Below are positions 1-8,562 of a DNA stretch of 64,000 bases, in pieces. The translations under genes were made by a program, and so were the position numbers. Source of the stretch: a virus; the IMG/VR virus record IMGVR_UViG_3300025102_007089, positions 16,614 to 80,613 of that record, one strand, 5' to 3'. A model generated the notes under the pieces. It saw only the letters and a program-made list of their open reading frames with translations. It ran no database searches and was not told the origin of the DNA. Within the stretch, counting starts at the first letter, position 1; the number at the start of each line of letters is the position of its first letter.

Positions 1-690
1 AGTGGCTATGTATGTGAGTTTGGAGCTTGGGATGGCATTCATTGCAGTAATACATACAACCTTTATTCAGATGATTCTGATTTTATACCTATACTAATAG
101 AGAGTGATAAGGAAAAATATAAAGATCTAGAAGTTAATTTACAAGATATAAAACAAAAATATATAGCTAATAAGTTTTTAAATAAAGAATCTAATCATAA
201 AGATTCACTTAGTAATATAATTAAAGATTTTAAGATAAATGATATAAACAATAATAACTTTGTACTTTTAAGTATCGATGTTGATGGACCTGATTATGAG
301 ATTTGGAAAAATTTTACTGATTATAGGCCACGCGTAGTAGTTATAGAAGCTTCGAAGTTATTACACCCTGAAGAATTAGTTTACCCTACTGAAGATGGTG
401 GTGCTTCAGCAGGTATACTAGTACAATTAGGAAAAGAAAAGGGGTATGAATTAGTTTGTCATACAGGATCAAATTGTATTTTTGTACTTAATGAAGATTT
501 TCCAAAATTTAAAATAGAAGATAATTCCTTATCAAAATTATACATTTATACACAAAGTACAGCAGTATTAAGATTGGTTGAAAAGGGTGTTTATACTGAA
601 GAGCAGGGAGAGTATTGGATTGAATATATGTCAGCTATGGGCCAGGTGATACAACACTCAGATGGTTTTACACCTACTAAAATTTTCTAG
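1..690 (+). CDS. FkbM-like methyltransferase, 5' end missing
   Basis: The frame is open from base 1 to TAG at 688-690, giving 229 residues with the start outside the window. Early residues read YVCEFGAWDG, which looks like the glycine-rich SAM-binding motif I of FkbM-type methyltransferases. Later residues LLSIDVDGPDYEIW and RPRVVVIE fit the motif II/III strands of that family, which methylates sugars or other small acceptors. The phage role is unknown; two glycosyltransferases in the window suggest sugar decoration. The family call rests on motif pattern only. It ends 31 bases before gp43 on the same strand. Confidence 0.6.
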   Translation, partial: SGYVCEFGAWDGIHCSNTYNLYSDDSDFIPILIESDKEKYKDLEVNLQDIKQKYIANKFLNKESNHKDSLSNIIKDFKINDINNNNFVLLSIDVDGPDYEIWKNFTDYRPRVVVIEASKLLHPEELVYPTEDGGASAGILVQLGKEKGYELVCHTGSNCIFVLNEDFPKFKIEDNSLSKLYIYTQSTAVLRLVEKGVYTEEQGEYWIEYMSAMGQVIQHSDGFTPTKIF

Positions 691-721
691 CATTTAGGAA
701 CTTCATTATTATAATAAGACG

Positions 722-3289
722 ATGTCTTATAGAAATGTAGTATATGATGGCCGGAGAGGCTGCGTTAATTTGTTTACTTGGGATGGTGAAGGTAAGCGAG
801 TTATGCATGAGTGTTCTTTCGAGCCTTATCTATACGTTGAAGATAATAGAGGGGATAAGACGTCAATATTTGGAACTAAAGTTAAAAAGAAGTCATTTCA
901 CAATGCTTATAATAGATCTAGATTTGTAAATGATGCAGGTATAAAACGAGTTTTTGAAAACTGTCCTCCTGCACAGCAATTTTTGCTAGATATGTATTGG
1001 CAGCAAAATGAAAATGAAGAATTTTCGAGTAAGCCTCTTAAGTATTGTTTTTTAGATATTGAGACTTATAGCGTTGATCATTTTCCTGATATTGAAAATC
1101 CTACTCATGTTGTTAATGTTATAACTTGTTGGGATAATTTTAGTAAGAAGTTTCATACGTTTGGTATCAAGCCGTATACTGGTAAAGGAAGAGACGATCT
1201 TAATTATGTTTATTGTAAAGATGAAAGAGAGATGTTTATTAAGTTTCTTGAATATCTTGAAAATGACTTCCCGGATATCTTAAGTGGTTGGAACTCCGAA
1301 TTTTTCGATATACCTTATATTGTAAATAGAATGGAAAGGGTGTTAGGTCAAGAATTTGTAAATAGACTCTCCCCGCTTAAAAGAGTTCATTTTAGAGTTA
1401 TTAAAGGTAAGTTCGGTAGAGAACAAAAACGCTATTATATTGATGGTGTTGCATGTTTAGACTACCTCGATGTTTATAAACGATTTTGTTTGAAGTTAAG
1501 AGAGTCGTATAAGTTAGATGCTATTGGTCAAGTAGAACTAGGGGATAGAAAAATTGATTACGGAGGGGTAAGCTTAGCTACTCTATCAGATGAAGATTGG
1601 AATACCTTTATTGATTATAATATTCAAGACGTTAATTTGTTAGTACGTCTAGAAGAAAAATTACAGTATATACCTTTACTAAGAACCCTATCTTACGTAG
1701 GGTTAACTACTCTTGAAGGTGCAATGGGTACTATTCAAGTTATTAATGGTGCTCTAACTATTAGAGCTCGTAAGCGTAATGAGATTATTTCGACGTTTAT
1801 TCGTAATGCTGATACTGGTAAAAATCCTGGAGCGTATGTAGCTGAACCTAAAAGAGGGTTTAAGAAAAATGTAGTCTCTTTTGATGCTAACTCTCTATAC
1901 CCGAATGTGATGATCTCTTTGAATACTTCACCGGAAACTAAAGTGGGTAAAATAGAGAGAACCACTGATAAAAATGTAACGATACAGCATGTTACCGGTA
2001 AATTATTCGAACTTAGTAAACCTGACTTTGTAAAGTTTCTAAAAAATGAGCAATGCTCTATATCTAAAGCTGGATTTCTATTCAGTCAAAAGAAGAAGGG
2101 TATCATACCTGAATTCTTGGAATACTATTATAATAAACGGGTTGAGATAAAGAAAAAACTATTTAAGACTAAGCAAAAATTTAAGAAAGAACCTAATAAT
2201 TTAGATCTTAAATATGAAGTTGAGAGGCTTAATACTTCGCAGATGGTTATTAAGATTCTTATTAACTCTTGTTATGGATATATGGGCAATAAAAATGCCC
2301 CTATTGGTGATGATGATATTGCATCTTCAGTAACGTTAACCGGTCAAGCTGTAATTAAGTATTCGAATGAATTAATTAAAGAGTTTCTTAAGAAAGAAGT
2401 AGCAGATATATCTGATAGAGAGCTTGAAGAATGTGTTATTTATAATGATACTGATTCGTCATATATTTCGATCTCTCCTCTAGTAGATAAAGGTATTGTA
2501 AAATTTTGGGATAATGATATGGTCCACGAGGAGACGTATAGCAAGATTCAAGAGATTGAAGACTATCTAAATGAGGGTATAAGTAAATGGGCTGAAAAAG
2601 CTATTCTTACTAATAATAGTAGGTTTGTATTTAAGCGTGAATGTATAGCTGATATCGGTGTTTTCTTACAGAAAAAACGTTATGTTATGCATATACTTGA
2701 CGATGAGGGTATTAAGGAAAATAAATTTAAGTATACTGGTGTTGAAGTAGTTCGAACTACTATGCCTAATGCTATTAAACCTTATGCTAAAAAGATAATT
2801 GAAACTATGCTTTCAACTCAGTCTTTGAAAGAAACTAATAGTATACTTAATGAAACTTATGAGGTCTTTAAGAGCTTATCACCGGAAGAACTTGCTTTTG
2901 TAATGGGTGTAAAGGGATACGAAAAATACGCTTCGCAGAGTAATGAGTTTAATACTTGTAAGGGTATGCCTATACATGTAAAATCTGCTTATTACTATAA
3001 TGAGCTTCTAGATAAATTAAATACTGGTAACAAATATGAATCGATTAGTACGGGAGATAAAGTCCGTTATATGTATGTTGAGCAGCCTAATAAGTTTGGT
3101 CTGGATAGTATTGGCTTTAAATATGAGTATCCTGAGGAGTTTAATAGTATCTTTAAACCGGATTATGATAAGATGTTTCAAAAAATCTTATTTCAAGCTA
3201 TCGAACGTTTTTACGAAAATGTAAATTGGACTATTCGTAAGCCTTCAGAAAATGTTCAAGTTGAACTCTTTGACCTATTTGCTAAATAA
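722..3289 (+). CDS. 43: DNA polymerase, family B (gp43)
   Basis: This is the replicative polymerase with 3'-5' proofreading, 855 residues, close to T4 gp43. Exonuclease motifs are DIET (112-115), GWNSEFFDIP (from 189) and Y299-x3-D303. Polymerase motifs are DANSLYPNV (A, from 388), KILINSCYGYMGN (B, from 511) and YNDTDSS (C, catalytic D576 and D578). The last residues, VELFDLFAK, resemble the clamp-binding tail of T4 gp43 and would dock on gp45 (14321-15046). All catalytic residues are present, so it should be active. No late box is seen upstream, in keeping with an early or middle gene. Confidence 0.97.
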   Translation: MSYRNVVYDGRRGCVNLFTWDGEGKRVMHECSFEPYLYVEDNRGDKTSIFGTKVKKKSFHNAYNRSRFVNDAGIKRVFENCPPAQQFLLDMYWQQNENEEFSSKPLKYCFLDIETYSVDHFPDIENPTHVVNVITCWDNFSKKFHTFGIKPYTGKGRDDLNYVYCKDEREMFIKFLEYLENDFPDILSGWNSEFFDIPYIVNRMERVLGQEFVNRLSPLKRVHFRVIKGKFGREQKRYYIDGVACLDYLDVYKRFCLKLRESYKLDAIGQVELGDRKIDYGGVSLATLSDEDWNTFIDYNIQDVNLLVRLEEKLQYIPLLRTLSYVGLTTLEGAMGTIQVINGALTIRARKRNEIISTFIRNADTGKNPGAYVAEPKRGFKKNVVSFDANSLYPNVMISLNTSPETKVGKIERTTDKNVTIQHVTGKLFELSKPDFVKFLKNEQCSISKAGFLFSQKKKGIIPEFLEYYYNKRVEIKKKLFKTKQKFKKEPNNLDLKYEVERLNTSQMVIKILINSCYGYMGNKNAPIGDDDIASSVTLTGQAVIKYSNELIKEFLKKEVADISDRELEECVIYNDTDSSYISISPLVDKGIVKFWDNDMVHEETYSKIQEIEDYLNEGISKWAEKAILTNNSRFVFKRECIADIGVFLQKKRYVMHILDDEGIKENKFKYTGVEVVRTTMPNAIKPYAKKIIETMLSTQSLKETNSILNETYEVFKSLSPEELAFVMGVKGYEKYASQSNEFNTCKGMPIHVKSAYYYNELLDKLNTGNKYESISTGDKVRYMYVEQPNKFGLDSIGFKYEYPEEFNSIFKPDYDKMFQKILFQAIERFYENVNWTIRKPSENVQVELFDLFAK

Positions 3290-3293
3290 AAAC

Positions 3294-3605
3294 ATGGCAG
3301 TACAACCAGGTGGTTACTTAGATAAACCAGAAGATGATAATACCTCTAAAGCGCACCCAGCTTTTAATAGAGGTAAAATAAAAGGAATCCTTGAAACGTT
3401 AGCAATCTTACGTAAGGTAATTAACGGGGAGGATGACGGATCTGGTGTGATTAATTCACCAGAAATTGAAAAAATACGAAAATCTGTTTTTGTTATGAGA
3501 GACACTTTAGAGCATGCATCTGATAAATCTACTTATCTATCAAAACAGGCCAAAGAAGCTCTCGATACAGCTATTGAACATGCCAACTCTTTGAGATATC
3601 AGTAG
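3294..3605 (+). CDS. Small conserved-looking protein of unknown function
   Basis: A 103-residue protein beginning MAVQPGGYLDKPEDD, starting 5 bases after the gp43 stop. The frame is open further upstream (ATG at 3252), but that would overlap gp43 by 38 bases, so ATG 3294 is preferred. It has an acidic, flexible N-terminus followed by two likely helices (GKIKGILETLAILRKVI and KQAKEALDTAIEHANSL). I do not recognise the family. Tight spacing suggests co-expression with gp43. Confidence 0.6.
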   Translation: MAVQPGGYLDKPEDDNTSKAHPAFNRGKIKGILETLAILRKVINGEDDGSGVINSPEIEKIRKSVFVMRDTLEHASDKSTYLSKQAKEALDTAIEHANSLRYQ

Positions 3606-3640
3606 TTGCTTTTTAAAATTTTTTACTTAATATTATTATT

Positions 3641-3991
3641 ATGTCAGACATTAAAACTATCTCAGATCACATCGGTCGTACTGTTGTAGGCGTTGTAACA
3701 AAAGAAGATGACGAGACTATTACTATTAATAATCCTGTTATTATTCACGTGCAACCTAACCCGCAAAACGGTCAACTCCAAGTTCAGTCCTTTCCATACT
3801 TGTTTATGGAATTTATTAAAGGAGACAAAACACAAAATAATTGGACTTTTAATAAATCAGTTATCTCTATCTCTGATGTAGAGTTAGATGATAGAATTGT
3901 ACAGCAATACGAGAATATTAATTCTCCACAAGCTGCTGAAGGGGAAGCTGCTGAAGAAGATCCAGAAGTAATTAAGTTGTTCGATGATTAA
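3641..3991 (+). CDS. Small acidic protein, beta-rich N-terminus, unknown
   Basis: A 116-residue protein. Residues 1-85 are predicted beta-rich (TVVGVVTKEDDETITINNPVI and QVQSFPYLFMEFI), rather like a small Sm-type or SH3-type barrel. The tail is acidic and alanine-rich (AAEGEAAEEDPEV). It is followed 27 bases later by a strong terminator, so it ends the gp43 transcription unit. No function can be named. Confidence 0.65.
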   Translation: MSDIKTISDHIGRTVVGVVTKEDDETITINNPVIIHVQPNPQNGQLQVQSFPYLFMEFIKGDKTQNNWTFNKSVISISDVELDDRIVQQYENINSPQAAEGEAAEEDPEVIKLFDD

Positions 3992-4017
3992 AATCGACGA
4001 TAAGCAAAAATAGTAAA

Positions 4018-4050
4018 AACTCCCCTTCGGAAGTTGGGGAGTTTTTTTTG
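4018..4050 (+). terminator. Rho-independent terminator
   Basis: The stem AACTCCCC pairs with GGGGAGTT around a loop containing TTCGGAAGT, and a run of eight T follows. It closes the gp43 unit just before the late promoter of hsp20. Confidence 0.9.
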
Positions 4051-4068
4051 GTTTTTTTAACACTATAC

Positions 4069-4076
4069 TATAAATA
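4069..4076 (+). promoter_or_regulatory. Late promoter of hsp20, perfect TATAAATA
   Basis: TATAAATA followed by CTATT is identical to the T4 late consensus. It ends 8 bases before the ATG at 4085. By T4 geometry (start of transcription about 6 bases after the box) the leader would be 2-3 bases. Confidence 0.85.
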
Positions 4077-4084
4077 CTATTACT

Positions 4085-4495
4085 ATGAAACTAACTAAAT
4101 ATACACATAACCCAATTGCTGAAATCGAAAGAGCCTTTGATGGCTTCTTTAACCTAACACCTGTCTTTCATCAATTGGAAGAAGTTTACAAGACAGGTGA
4201 TCAAGTTCGTTTTTCGCAAGATGAAAACACGCTAAGCGTGCAAATTGACCTACCAGGTGTTGCAAAAGATGATCTAGATCTTTCTACAGATACAGATCAA
4301 CGTGAAGTTTATATAAAAGCTAAGCGAAAAATTAAAACTAATGACGGAGAAAAAGAACAGACTTACAATAGATCATTCTCCGTAGGTAGAGAGTTTGATT
4401 TGAATAAAATTAAGTTTACTTATATTAACGGGGTACTAGAGGTAGATGTACCAAGAAGAAAAAAGGAAGAATATATAAAAACATATACAGTCTAA
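4085..4495 (+). CDS. hsp20: Small heat shock protein Hsp20
   Basis: A 136-residue ATP-independent holdase chaperone. The alpha-crystallin domain covers about residues 40-125, with LPGV at 56-59 and the typical NGVLEVDVP signature near 115-123. C-terminal residues lack a clear I-x-I anchor. Hsp20 genes are common in marine T4-like phages. The perfect late promoter suggests it acts late, perhaps guarding virion assembly; that role is inference. A structured RNA and terminator follow in the same direction. Confidence 0.92.
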   Translation: MKLTKYTHNPIAEIERAFDGFFNLTPVFHQLEEVYKTGDQVRFSQDENTLSVQIDLPGVAKDDLDLSTDTDQREVYIKAKRKIKTNDGEKEQTYNRSFSVGREFDLNKIKFTYINGVLEVDVPRRKKEEYIKTYTV

Positions 4496-4503
4496 AATTT
4501 AAA

Positions 4504-4696
4504 TGGGCCTAGCTAGCCCAAACCCGGGTGTGCCTGAATAAACATTTTAAGCAAGAGTGTTAAAGGGACTGCTGACTTACATGGAGGGTCGACTGACTAT
4601 TAAATGTATAATGCGGGGTACAAGTAGGTAAAAAGATGAAACTGCATCTTGCCTAACTGAAAGTTGGAGGTAACCAGAAAATCCTCTCACCCACCT
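4504..4696 (+). ncRNA. Structured RNA of unknown class downstream of hsp20
   Basis: This gap has no convincing reading frame but has many nested complementary segments. TGGGC (4504-4508) pairs with GCCCA (4516-4520). GGGTG (4526-4530) pairs with CACCC (4688-4692) and would close a 165-base domain. Inside, TAGG/CCTA (4625-4628, 4652-4655) and AAGATG/CATCTT (4633-4638, 4645-4650) form one long hairpin. AACT/AGTT (4655-4665) forms a small one, and GGAGG/CCTCT (4666-4670, 4683-4687) stacks directly on the closing stem. A terminator follows. No promoter box lies between hsp20 and this RNA, so it may be cut from, or be the 3' end of, the hsp20 message. I cannot assign a known RNA family. Confidence 0.7.
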
Positions 4697-4724
4697 TAAA
4701 GCCCCCGAAAGGGGGCTTTTTTTA
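4697..4724 (+). terminator. Rho-independent terminator after the structured RNA
   Basis: AAAGCCCCC pairs with GGGGGCTTT around a GAAA tetraloop, followed by a T run. It defines the 3' end of the hsp20-RNA unit. Confidence 0.92.
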
Positions 4725-4737
4725 TCTAAATAATTAG

Positions 4738-5055
4738 GTGAATATAATTGTTATAGCTGATTTAACTACTAATGAAGGGCTATACTTTAGATATCTATCA
4801 ATGATGGTTCAAGCTGATGTTGTAGTGGAAACAAGCAAACCTTTAATTGATTATCATTATAGAAATCTTAAAAGCCAAGGTCTCTATGACTGTGTGTATG
4901 ATATGGTTACACCAGAATGTGGTGTAGAGGGTATTCGAATTGATACTGAATTGAATTACCCTATGACAATACAAACTGATACAATTAAAGGGGCTAATGT
5001 TTTGCATCTACTTAAACAAATAGAACAGTTGAAAAGTATAAAGAACTCTATATAA
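4738..5055 (+). CDS. Unknown 105-residue protein upstream of uvsX
   Basis: It begins with GTG at 4738 (MNIIVIADLTTNEGLYF) and ends 8 bases before uvsX. The first segment (NIIVIADL) looks like a beta strand of an alpha/beta fold, and the C-terminus is helical. I do not recognise it. Its place next to uvsX suggests co-expression with recombination functions, but that is position only. Confidence 0.6.
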   Translation: MNIIVIADLTTNEGLYFRYLSMMVQADVVVETSKPLIDYHYRNLKSQGLYDCVYDMVTPECGVEGIRIDTELNYPMTIQTDTIKGANVLHLLKQIEQLKSIKNSI

Positions 5056-5063
5056 TTGTTTAT

Positions 5064-6173
5064 ATGGATAAAGATGTTTTAAAAGCTTTAGATGATATTG
5101 ATAAGGTTAATCCTTTTGCTACGTATCTAAGTGATAGTACTTTAAGTAGAGTTGGTACTTGGATTGATACCGGATCCTACGTATTAAATGCTATTATTTC
5201 TGGATCAATTCACGGTGGTATACCTAAAGGTCGTGTAACTATGCTAGCAGGAGAATCTATGACGGGTAAGTCGTTATTCGTTCAAAAGATTCTAGCTAAA
5301 GCTCAAGAAGAAGGTTTAATTCCAGTAATTTTTGATACTGAAAATGCTATCGACCCTGAAGGTGCTGAAAGACTTGGCTTAGATATTAGTAAAGTAAAGT
5401 ATGTACCTTGTACTAGTATCGAGCAAGCTAGAAACTCTCTATATAAGTTCCTTATGTCTGTTAAAGAAAAGGGTCTTGAAGGTAAATTTATTGTAGCTAT
5501 TGATTCTTTAGCTAACTTGCAATCTGAATTGGAACTTTCTCGTATGAGCAAAGATAGTACTTCATCAGATATGGGTACTAAAGCTCGAGCTATGAAAACA
5601 TTAATGCAAACTTGTACTAATTTAGGTTCAGTAACTCAAACAACTATTCTTTGTACTAATCATGTTTATGATGATCCTACTGCTCTCTTTCCTTCTATTG
5701 AAAAGAATATGCCTGGTGGAAAGTCATGTATCTATTTACCTTCTGTAACTGTTCAACTAGCTCGTAAGCCTATTAAAGATGACGGAGGTAAAACTGTAGA
5801 TGGCGAACTAGCTGTAGGTCAGAAAAAGTACTCAGGTATTATTATTAGAGCCTTAACTCGTAAGAATAGATTTATTAAGCAATATTTAGAAGGTGAAATG
5901 TACTTATCATTTTCTTCTGGTCTAGATAGGTATTATGGATTAGTTGATTTAGCTGTTGGTGTTGGTGCTGTAATTCAAACTGGAGCTACTTATCAGCTTG
6001 AAGATGGTACTAAGTTAGGCTATTATAAGAATTGGAGAAAAGATACTAAGCTTTGGGAAGAGACTATCTTACCTAAAGTAGAAGAACGTATTAAAAATGA
6101 ATGGTCTTATAGTAATAACGAAGATGAAATCCCCGAAGAAGTAGAAGATGAAGAAATTAGTATTGACGCTTAG
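5064..6173 (+). CDS. uvsX: UvsX, RecA-like recombinase
   Basis: The phage strand-exchange ATPase that forms filaments on single-stranded DNA and drives recombination-dependent replication and repair. 369 residues, near T4 UvsX in size. Walker A is GESMTGKS (63-70), and Walker B is FIVAIDSL (about 142-149). A RecA-like linker and acidic C-terminal tail (EEVEDEEISIDA) are present; T4 UvsX also has an acidic tail. It overlaps queC by 26 bases. Confidence 0.93.
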   Translation: MDKDVLKALDDIDKVNPFATYLSDSTLSRVGTWIDTGSYVLNAIISGSIHGGIPKGRVTMLAGESMTGKSLFVQKILAKAQEEGLIPVIFDTENAIDPEGAERLGLDISKVKYVPCTSIEQARNSLYKFLMSVKEKGLEGKFIVAIDSLANLQSELELSRMSKDSTSSDMGTKARAMKTLMQTCTNLGSVTQTTILCTNHVYDDPTALFPSIEKNMPGGKSCIYLPSVTVQLARKPIKDDGGKTVDGELAVGQKKYSGIIIRALTRKNRFIKQYLEGEMYLSFSSGLDRYYGLVDLAVGVGAVIQTGATYQLEDGTKLGYYKNWRKDTKLWEETILPKVEERIKNEWSYSNNEDEIPEEVEDEEISIDA

Positions 6174-6903
6174 TGGCGGAATGGACTCGTCTGTGCTGTT
6201 GTATATGGCGCAGGATAGAGGTTTTGAAGAAGTACATACAGTAACTTTTGATTATGGTCAAAGGCATAAACGTGAACTTAGTTGTGTTGATAAACAACTA
6301 CATAACTTTGCTGAACGTTATGGTGATTGGGTAAACTTGAAAGTAACTAATAAAGTACTTGATGTAAAATATATTAAAGATATTGCACCTACTTCTTCTT
6401 TAACTAATAAGGATATAGATAATCCTGATATTAGTAAAATGGCAGGAGATGCGCAGCCCGTCTCATATGTACCGTTTAGAAACTTAATGTTTCTATCTAT
6501 TTGCTCTGCTTATGCAGAAAGCGTTGGTGCAGATACAGTATGGTATGGAGCTGCTCTGGTAGATTCTCTAGCTGGTTACTGGGATGGGAGTGAAGAGTTT
6601 GTTGATATGGTAAACAAAGTAACCGATCTTAATAGAGAGAATAGGATCAACATAGAAGCTCCTTTACTTGAAATGACAAAACCTGATATTATTAAAGAAG
6701 GTATTAGACTTGGTGTTAAGTATAAAGATACTTGGACTTGTTACTCTGATAGAGAGGATGGTTTAGCTGATGCTACTACACCTTCAAGTAGTATGAGAGT
6801 AAAAGGATTTGTAGACGCAGGTTATAAAGATCCTATTACTTACATTCAACAAGATAAGTTGAATAAGCTCTATGACGAGAATAATTGCAGAGAATGTGCT
6901 TAA
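6148..6903 (+). CDS. queC: QueC-like 7-cyano-7-deazaguanine synthase lacking the zinc cysteines
   Basis: QueC turns 7-carboxy-7-deazaguanine into preQ0 with ATP and ammonia. In phages preQ0 or derivatives are used to modify DNA and resist restriction. The PP-loop SGGMDS (9-14), DYGQRH (35-40) and VPFRN (108-112) match the family. The usual zinc signature C-x7or8-CGxC-x2-C is broken: C198 remains, but the CGxCxxC part aligns with ADATTPSSS before MRVKGF, so three ligands are Asp/Thr/Ser. A new pair, C247 and C250, sits at the extreme C-terminus (NNCRECA). A separate class II glutaminase is at 8563-9231. Either the zinc site is rebuilt or activity has changed. Confidence 0.88.
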   Translation: MKKLVLTLSGGMDSSVLLYMAQDRGFEEVHTVTFDYGQRHKRELSCVDKQLHNFAERYGDWVNLKVTNKVLDVKYIKDIAPTSSLTNKDIDNPDISKMAGDAQPVSYVPFRNLMFLSICSAYAESVGADTVWYGAALVDSLAGYWDGSEEFVDMVNKVTDLNRENRINIEAPLLEMTKPDIIKEGIRLGVKYKDTWTCYSDREDGLADATTPSSSMRVKGFVDAGYKDPITYIQQDKLNKLYDENNCRECA

Positions 6904-8063
6904 AGACCGTAACGTCTAAGTTCCTCTAACTGCCATTGAGTTTTAGGCTTATATCTTTCTTTAAAGGATTGATTTTTGACTTCAGTCTTTTTATTTCTTT
7001 TGTCTGAAGCTGTCTGCTCAGTCAAATAAGCAGCAGTTGAGGTTTCGGAAACTTCTAAATGGGGTTGAGCTACGTACTCTTTACTTTCTTTATTCATAGC
7101 TTGTTTAATTTTCTTTCTCCTATTTAAAAGGTATTCATCAGTCTTATCTTCATCTCCATCATTATCAATATCTCCGTCTTCTTTACCTACAGGATCCATT
7201 TCATCTTCTGCTACCGCGGCAGCAGCTAAAGCTTTTTGCTGCTCTTCATAATCATCACCCGTCACATCACTAGCATCTCTTGCCATGGCGGCAATATGTG
7301 GATCTTCTTGATCAGACTTTACAGCAACTTGCGCTTTTGCTGGTTTGATGATAGTTGATAAATAAGCTGCAATTTTTTCATAACCTGGCTCATTTGCTAT
7401 TTGTCTTACAAAACTCTCAAGCTGTTTAACTGTGTTAATTTTTTCTGCGTAATCAACAACTTGATCTAAAGCTTGATCACTAATATCAAATCCTTCATCT
7501 CCTAAGTTTTGCTTAATATCATTTAAAACTCTATTCATTAATCCCTTAACAAGCATTACTTCATCTATATCAGCACCAATTTCATCTGATAACTTATCCG
7601 CAAGTTCATCAGGATCAGCTGCTTTAATTTGCTCTACTTCTTGTGGAGTAAACTCCCCTCTCTTTTGATCGTTTTTTAATGCAAAGGCAATTAGAGCATC
7701 GCTTTCAGCTTCAATATACTTATCAAGCTTTTCAGCTCTATCATCTAAAAAATAATCCGGATCCTTATCACTTAAATATTTTATAATTTGAGTAGAAGAA
7801 GTACTCATACGATATAATTTTTCTGCTTCTGCATCATTTATAACATCTAAATTATATAACGCTCTAATCATCATACGATTTTTTAATCTTGACTGTGAAG
7901 GAGCTGGTCTACCCTCAGGGTCACGGTATGCTTTTAATTTAGGGCCTAACCCTTTACGCACCATTTGCTTATATCGAGAAAGAGCATCTTTTTCTTCGAG
8001 AATTTCTGCTCTGTTGATTAAATCATTAAAGCTATTAATATTAGTTATATCAAAGGAACTCAT
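6900..8063 (-). CDS. Late acidic protein with a calcium-loop-like motif, probably virion
   Basis: 387 residues, helical and acidic. The region near residues 300-312 reads DGDIDNDGDED, like the DxDxDG calcium loop of EF-hand or dockerin motifs, followed by a basic helix (LLNRRKKIKQAMNKES). The C-terminus is basic and low in complexity. A perfect late box lies 6 bases before the start. I believe similar loop-plus-basic-helix segments occur in hypothetical proteins of marine T4-like phages, but no function is known to me. Its stop overlaps that of queC through a shared TTAA. Confidence 0.7.
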   Translation of the reverse strand: MSSFDITNINSFNDLINRAEILEEKDALSRYKQMVRKGLGPKLKAYRDPEGRPAPSQSRLKNRMMIRALYNLDVINDAEAEKLYRMSTSSTQIIKYLSDKDPDYFLDDRAEKLDKYIEAESDALIAFALKNDQKRGEFTPQEVEQIKAADPDELADKLSDEIGADIDEVMLVKGLMNRVLNDIKQNLGDEGFDISDQALDQVVDYAEKINTVKQLESFVRQIANEPGYEKIAAYLSTIIKPAKAQVAVKSDQEDPHIAAMARDASDVTGDDYEEQQKALAAAAVAEDEMDPVGKEDGDIDNDGDEDKTDEYLLNRRKKIKQAMNKESKEYVAQPHLEVSETSTAAYLTEQTASDKRNKKTEVKNQSFKERYKPKTQWQLEELRRYGL

Positions 8064-8069
8064 ATAATA

Positions 8070-8077
8070 TATTTATA
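8070..8077 (-). promoter_or_regulatory. Late promoter, TATAAATA
   Basis: Read on the minus strand this is TATAAATA, ending 6 bases before the ATG of the 387-residue late protein. The message should be leaderless or nearly so. Confidence 0.8.
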
Positions 8078-8080
8078 CCT

Positions 8081-8533
8081 ATGAAGCTGAATTATAAGGA
8101 TTTTAATAAAATGACTGATAGGGAGTTGTTCAAACTTCCTGGAGTTGGTAGAACTACAGCTAAACGGATTATTGGTTTTAGACCGTTTAGAAATAATAAC
8201 GATTTATTCAAGGTTAAGGGGTTGGGTAAGAAGACCTTAAAGCAATTAGGTATTGAAAAAGCTAAGAAAAAGCAGAAAAAGTGGTATACAATTGATGGGG
8301 TTGAATATCCAGATAATGCTTTAGCTAAAGATAAAAGATTTGGAACTATTGATTTATTTTGGCGCATCCCTAAAGCTCATAGAGAGAGTATTAGTGAGCC
8401 ATCTCCTTGGATATTACGTATGCGAAGAATTAGTGAACGTATCAGAGATGAAGGACCTGAAGGTACTATGAGTAGATATGTTGATAATTCGTATATGTGG
8501 GAGCCAGGTTTCAAGTTTCCGTGGGAAGATTGA
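8081..8533 (+). CDS. Helix-hairpin-helix DNA-binding protein
   Basis: 150 residues. Two tandem helix-hairpin-helix motifs cover about residues 15-60: LPGVGRTTAKRI and VKGLGKKTLKQLG, as in ComEA-type non-specific DNA binders. A lysine-rich linker follows (KKKQKKW), then an unrecognised 85-residue domain with tryptophans and many arginines. The divergent neighbour starts only 17 bases away. It heads the replication cluster, so a role in DNA metabolism is likely; no catalytic residues can be named. Confidence 0.75.
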   Translation: MKLNYKDFNKMTDRELFKLPGVGRTTAKRIIGFRPFRNNNDLFKVKGLGKKTLKQLGIEKAKKKQKKWYTIDGVEYPDNALAKDKRFGTIDLFWRIPKAHRESISEPSPWILRMRRISERIRDEGPEGTMSRYVDNSYMWEPGFKFPWED

Positions 8534-8562
8534 AAAAGTAAAACCTTACTATAATTATTTTT

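Noticed and set aside
4504-4724. tmRNA, tRNA or group I intron in the structured RNA
   Set aside because: No CCA end, no TTCRANY T-loop in a tRNA-like arm and no open tag frame ending in Ala-type codons were found. The group I pairing of a GACTA element with a later TAGTC partner is missing, and flanking sequences do not join into one gene.
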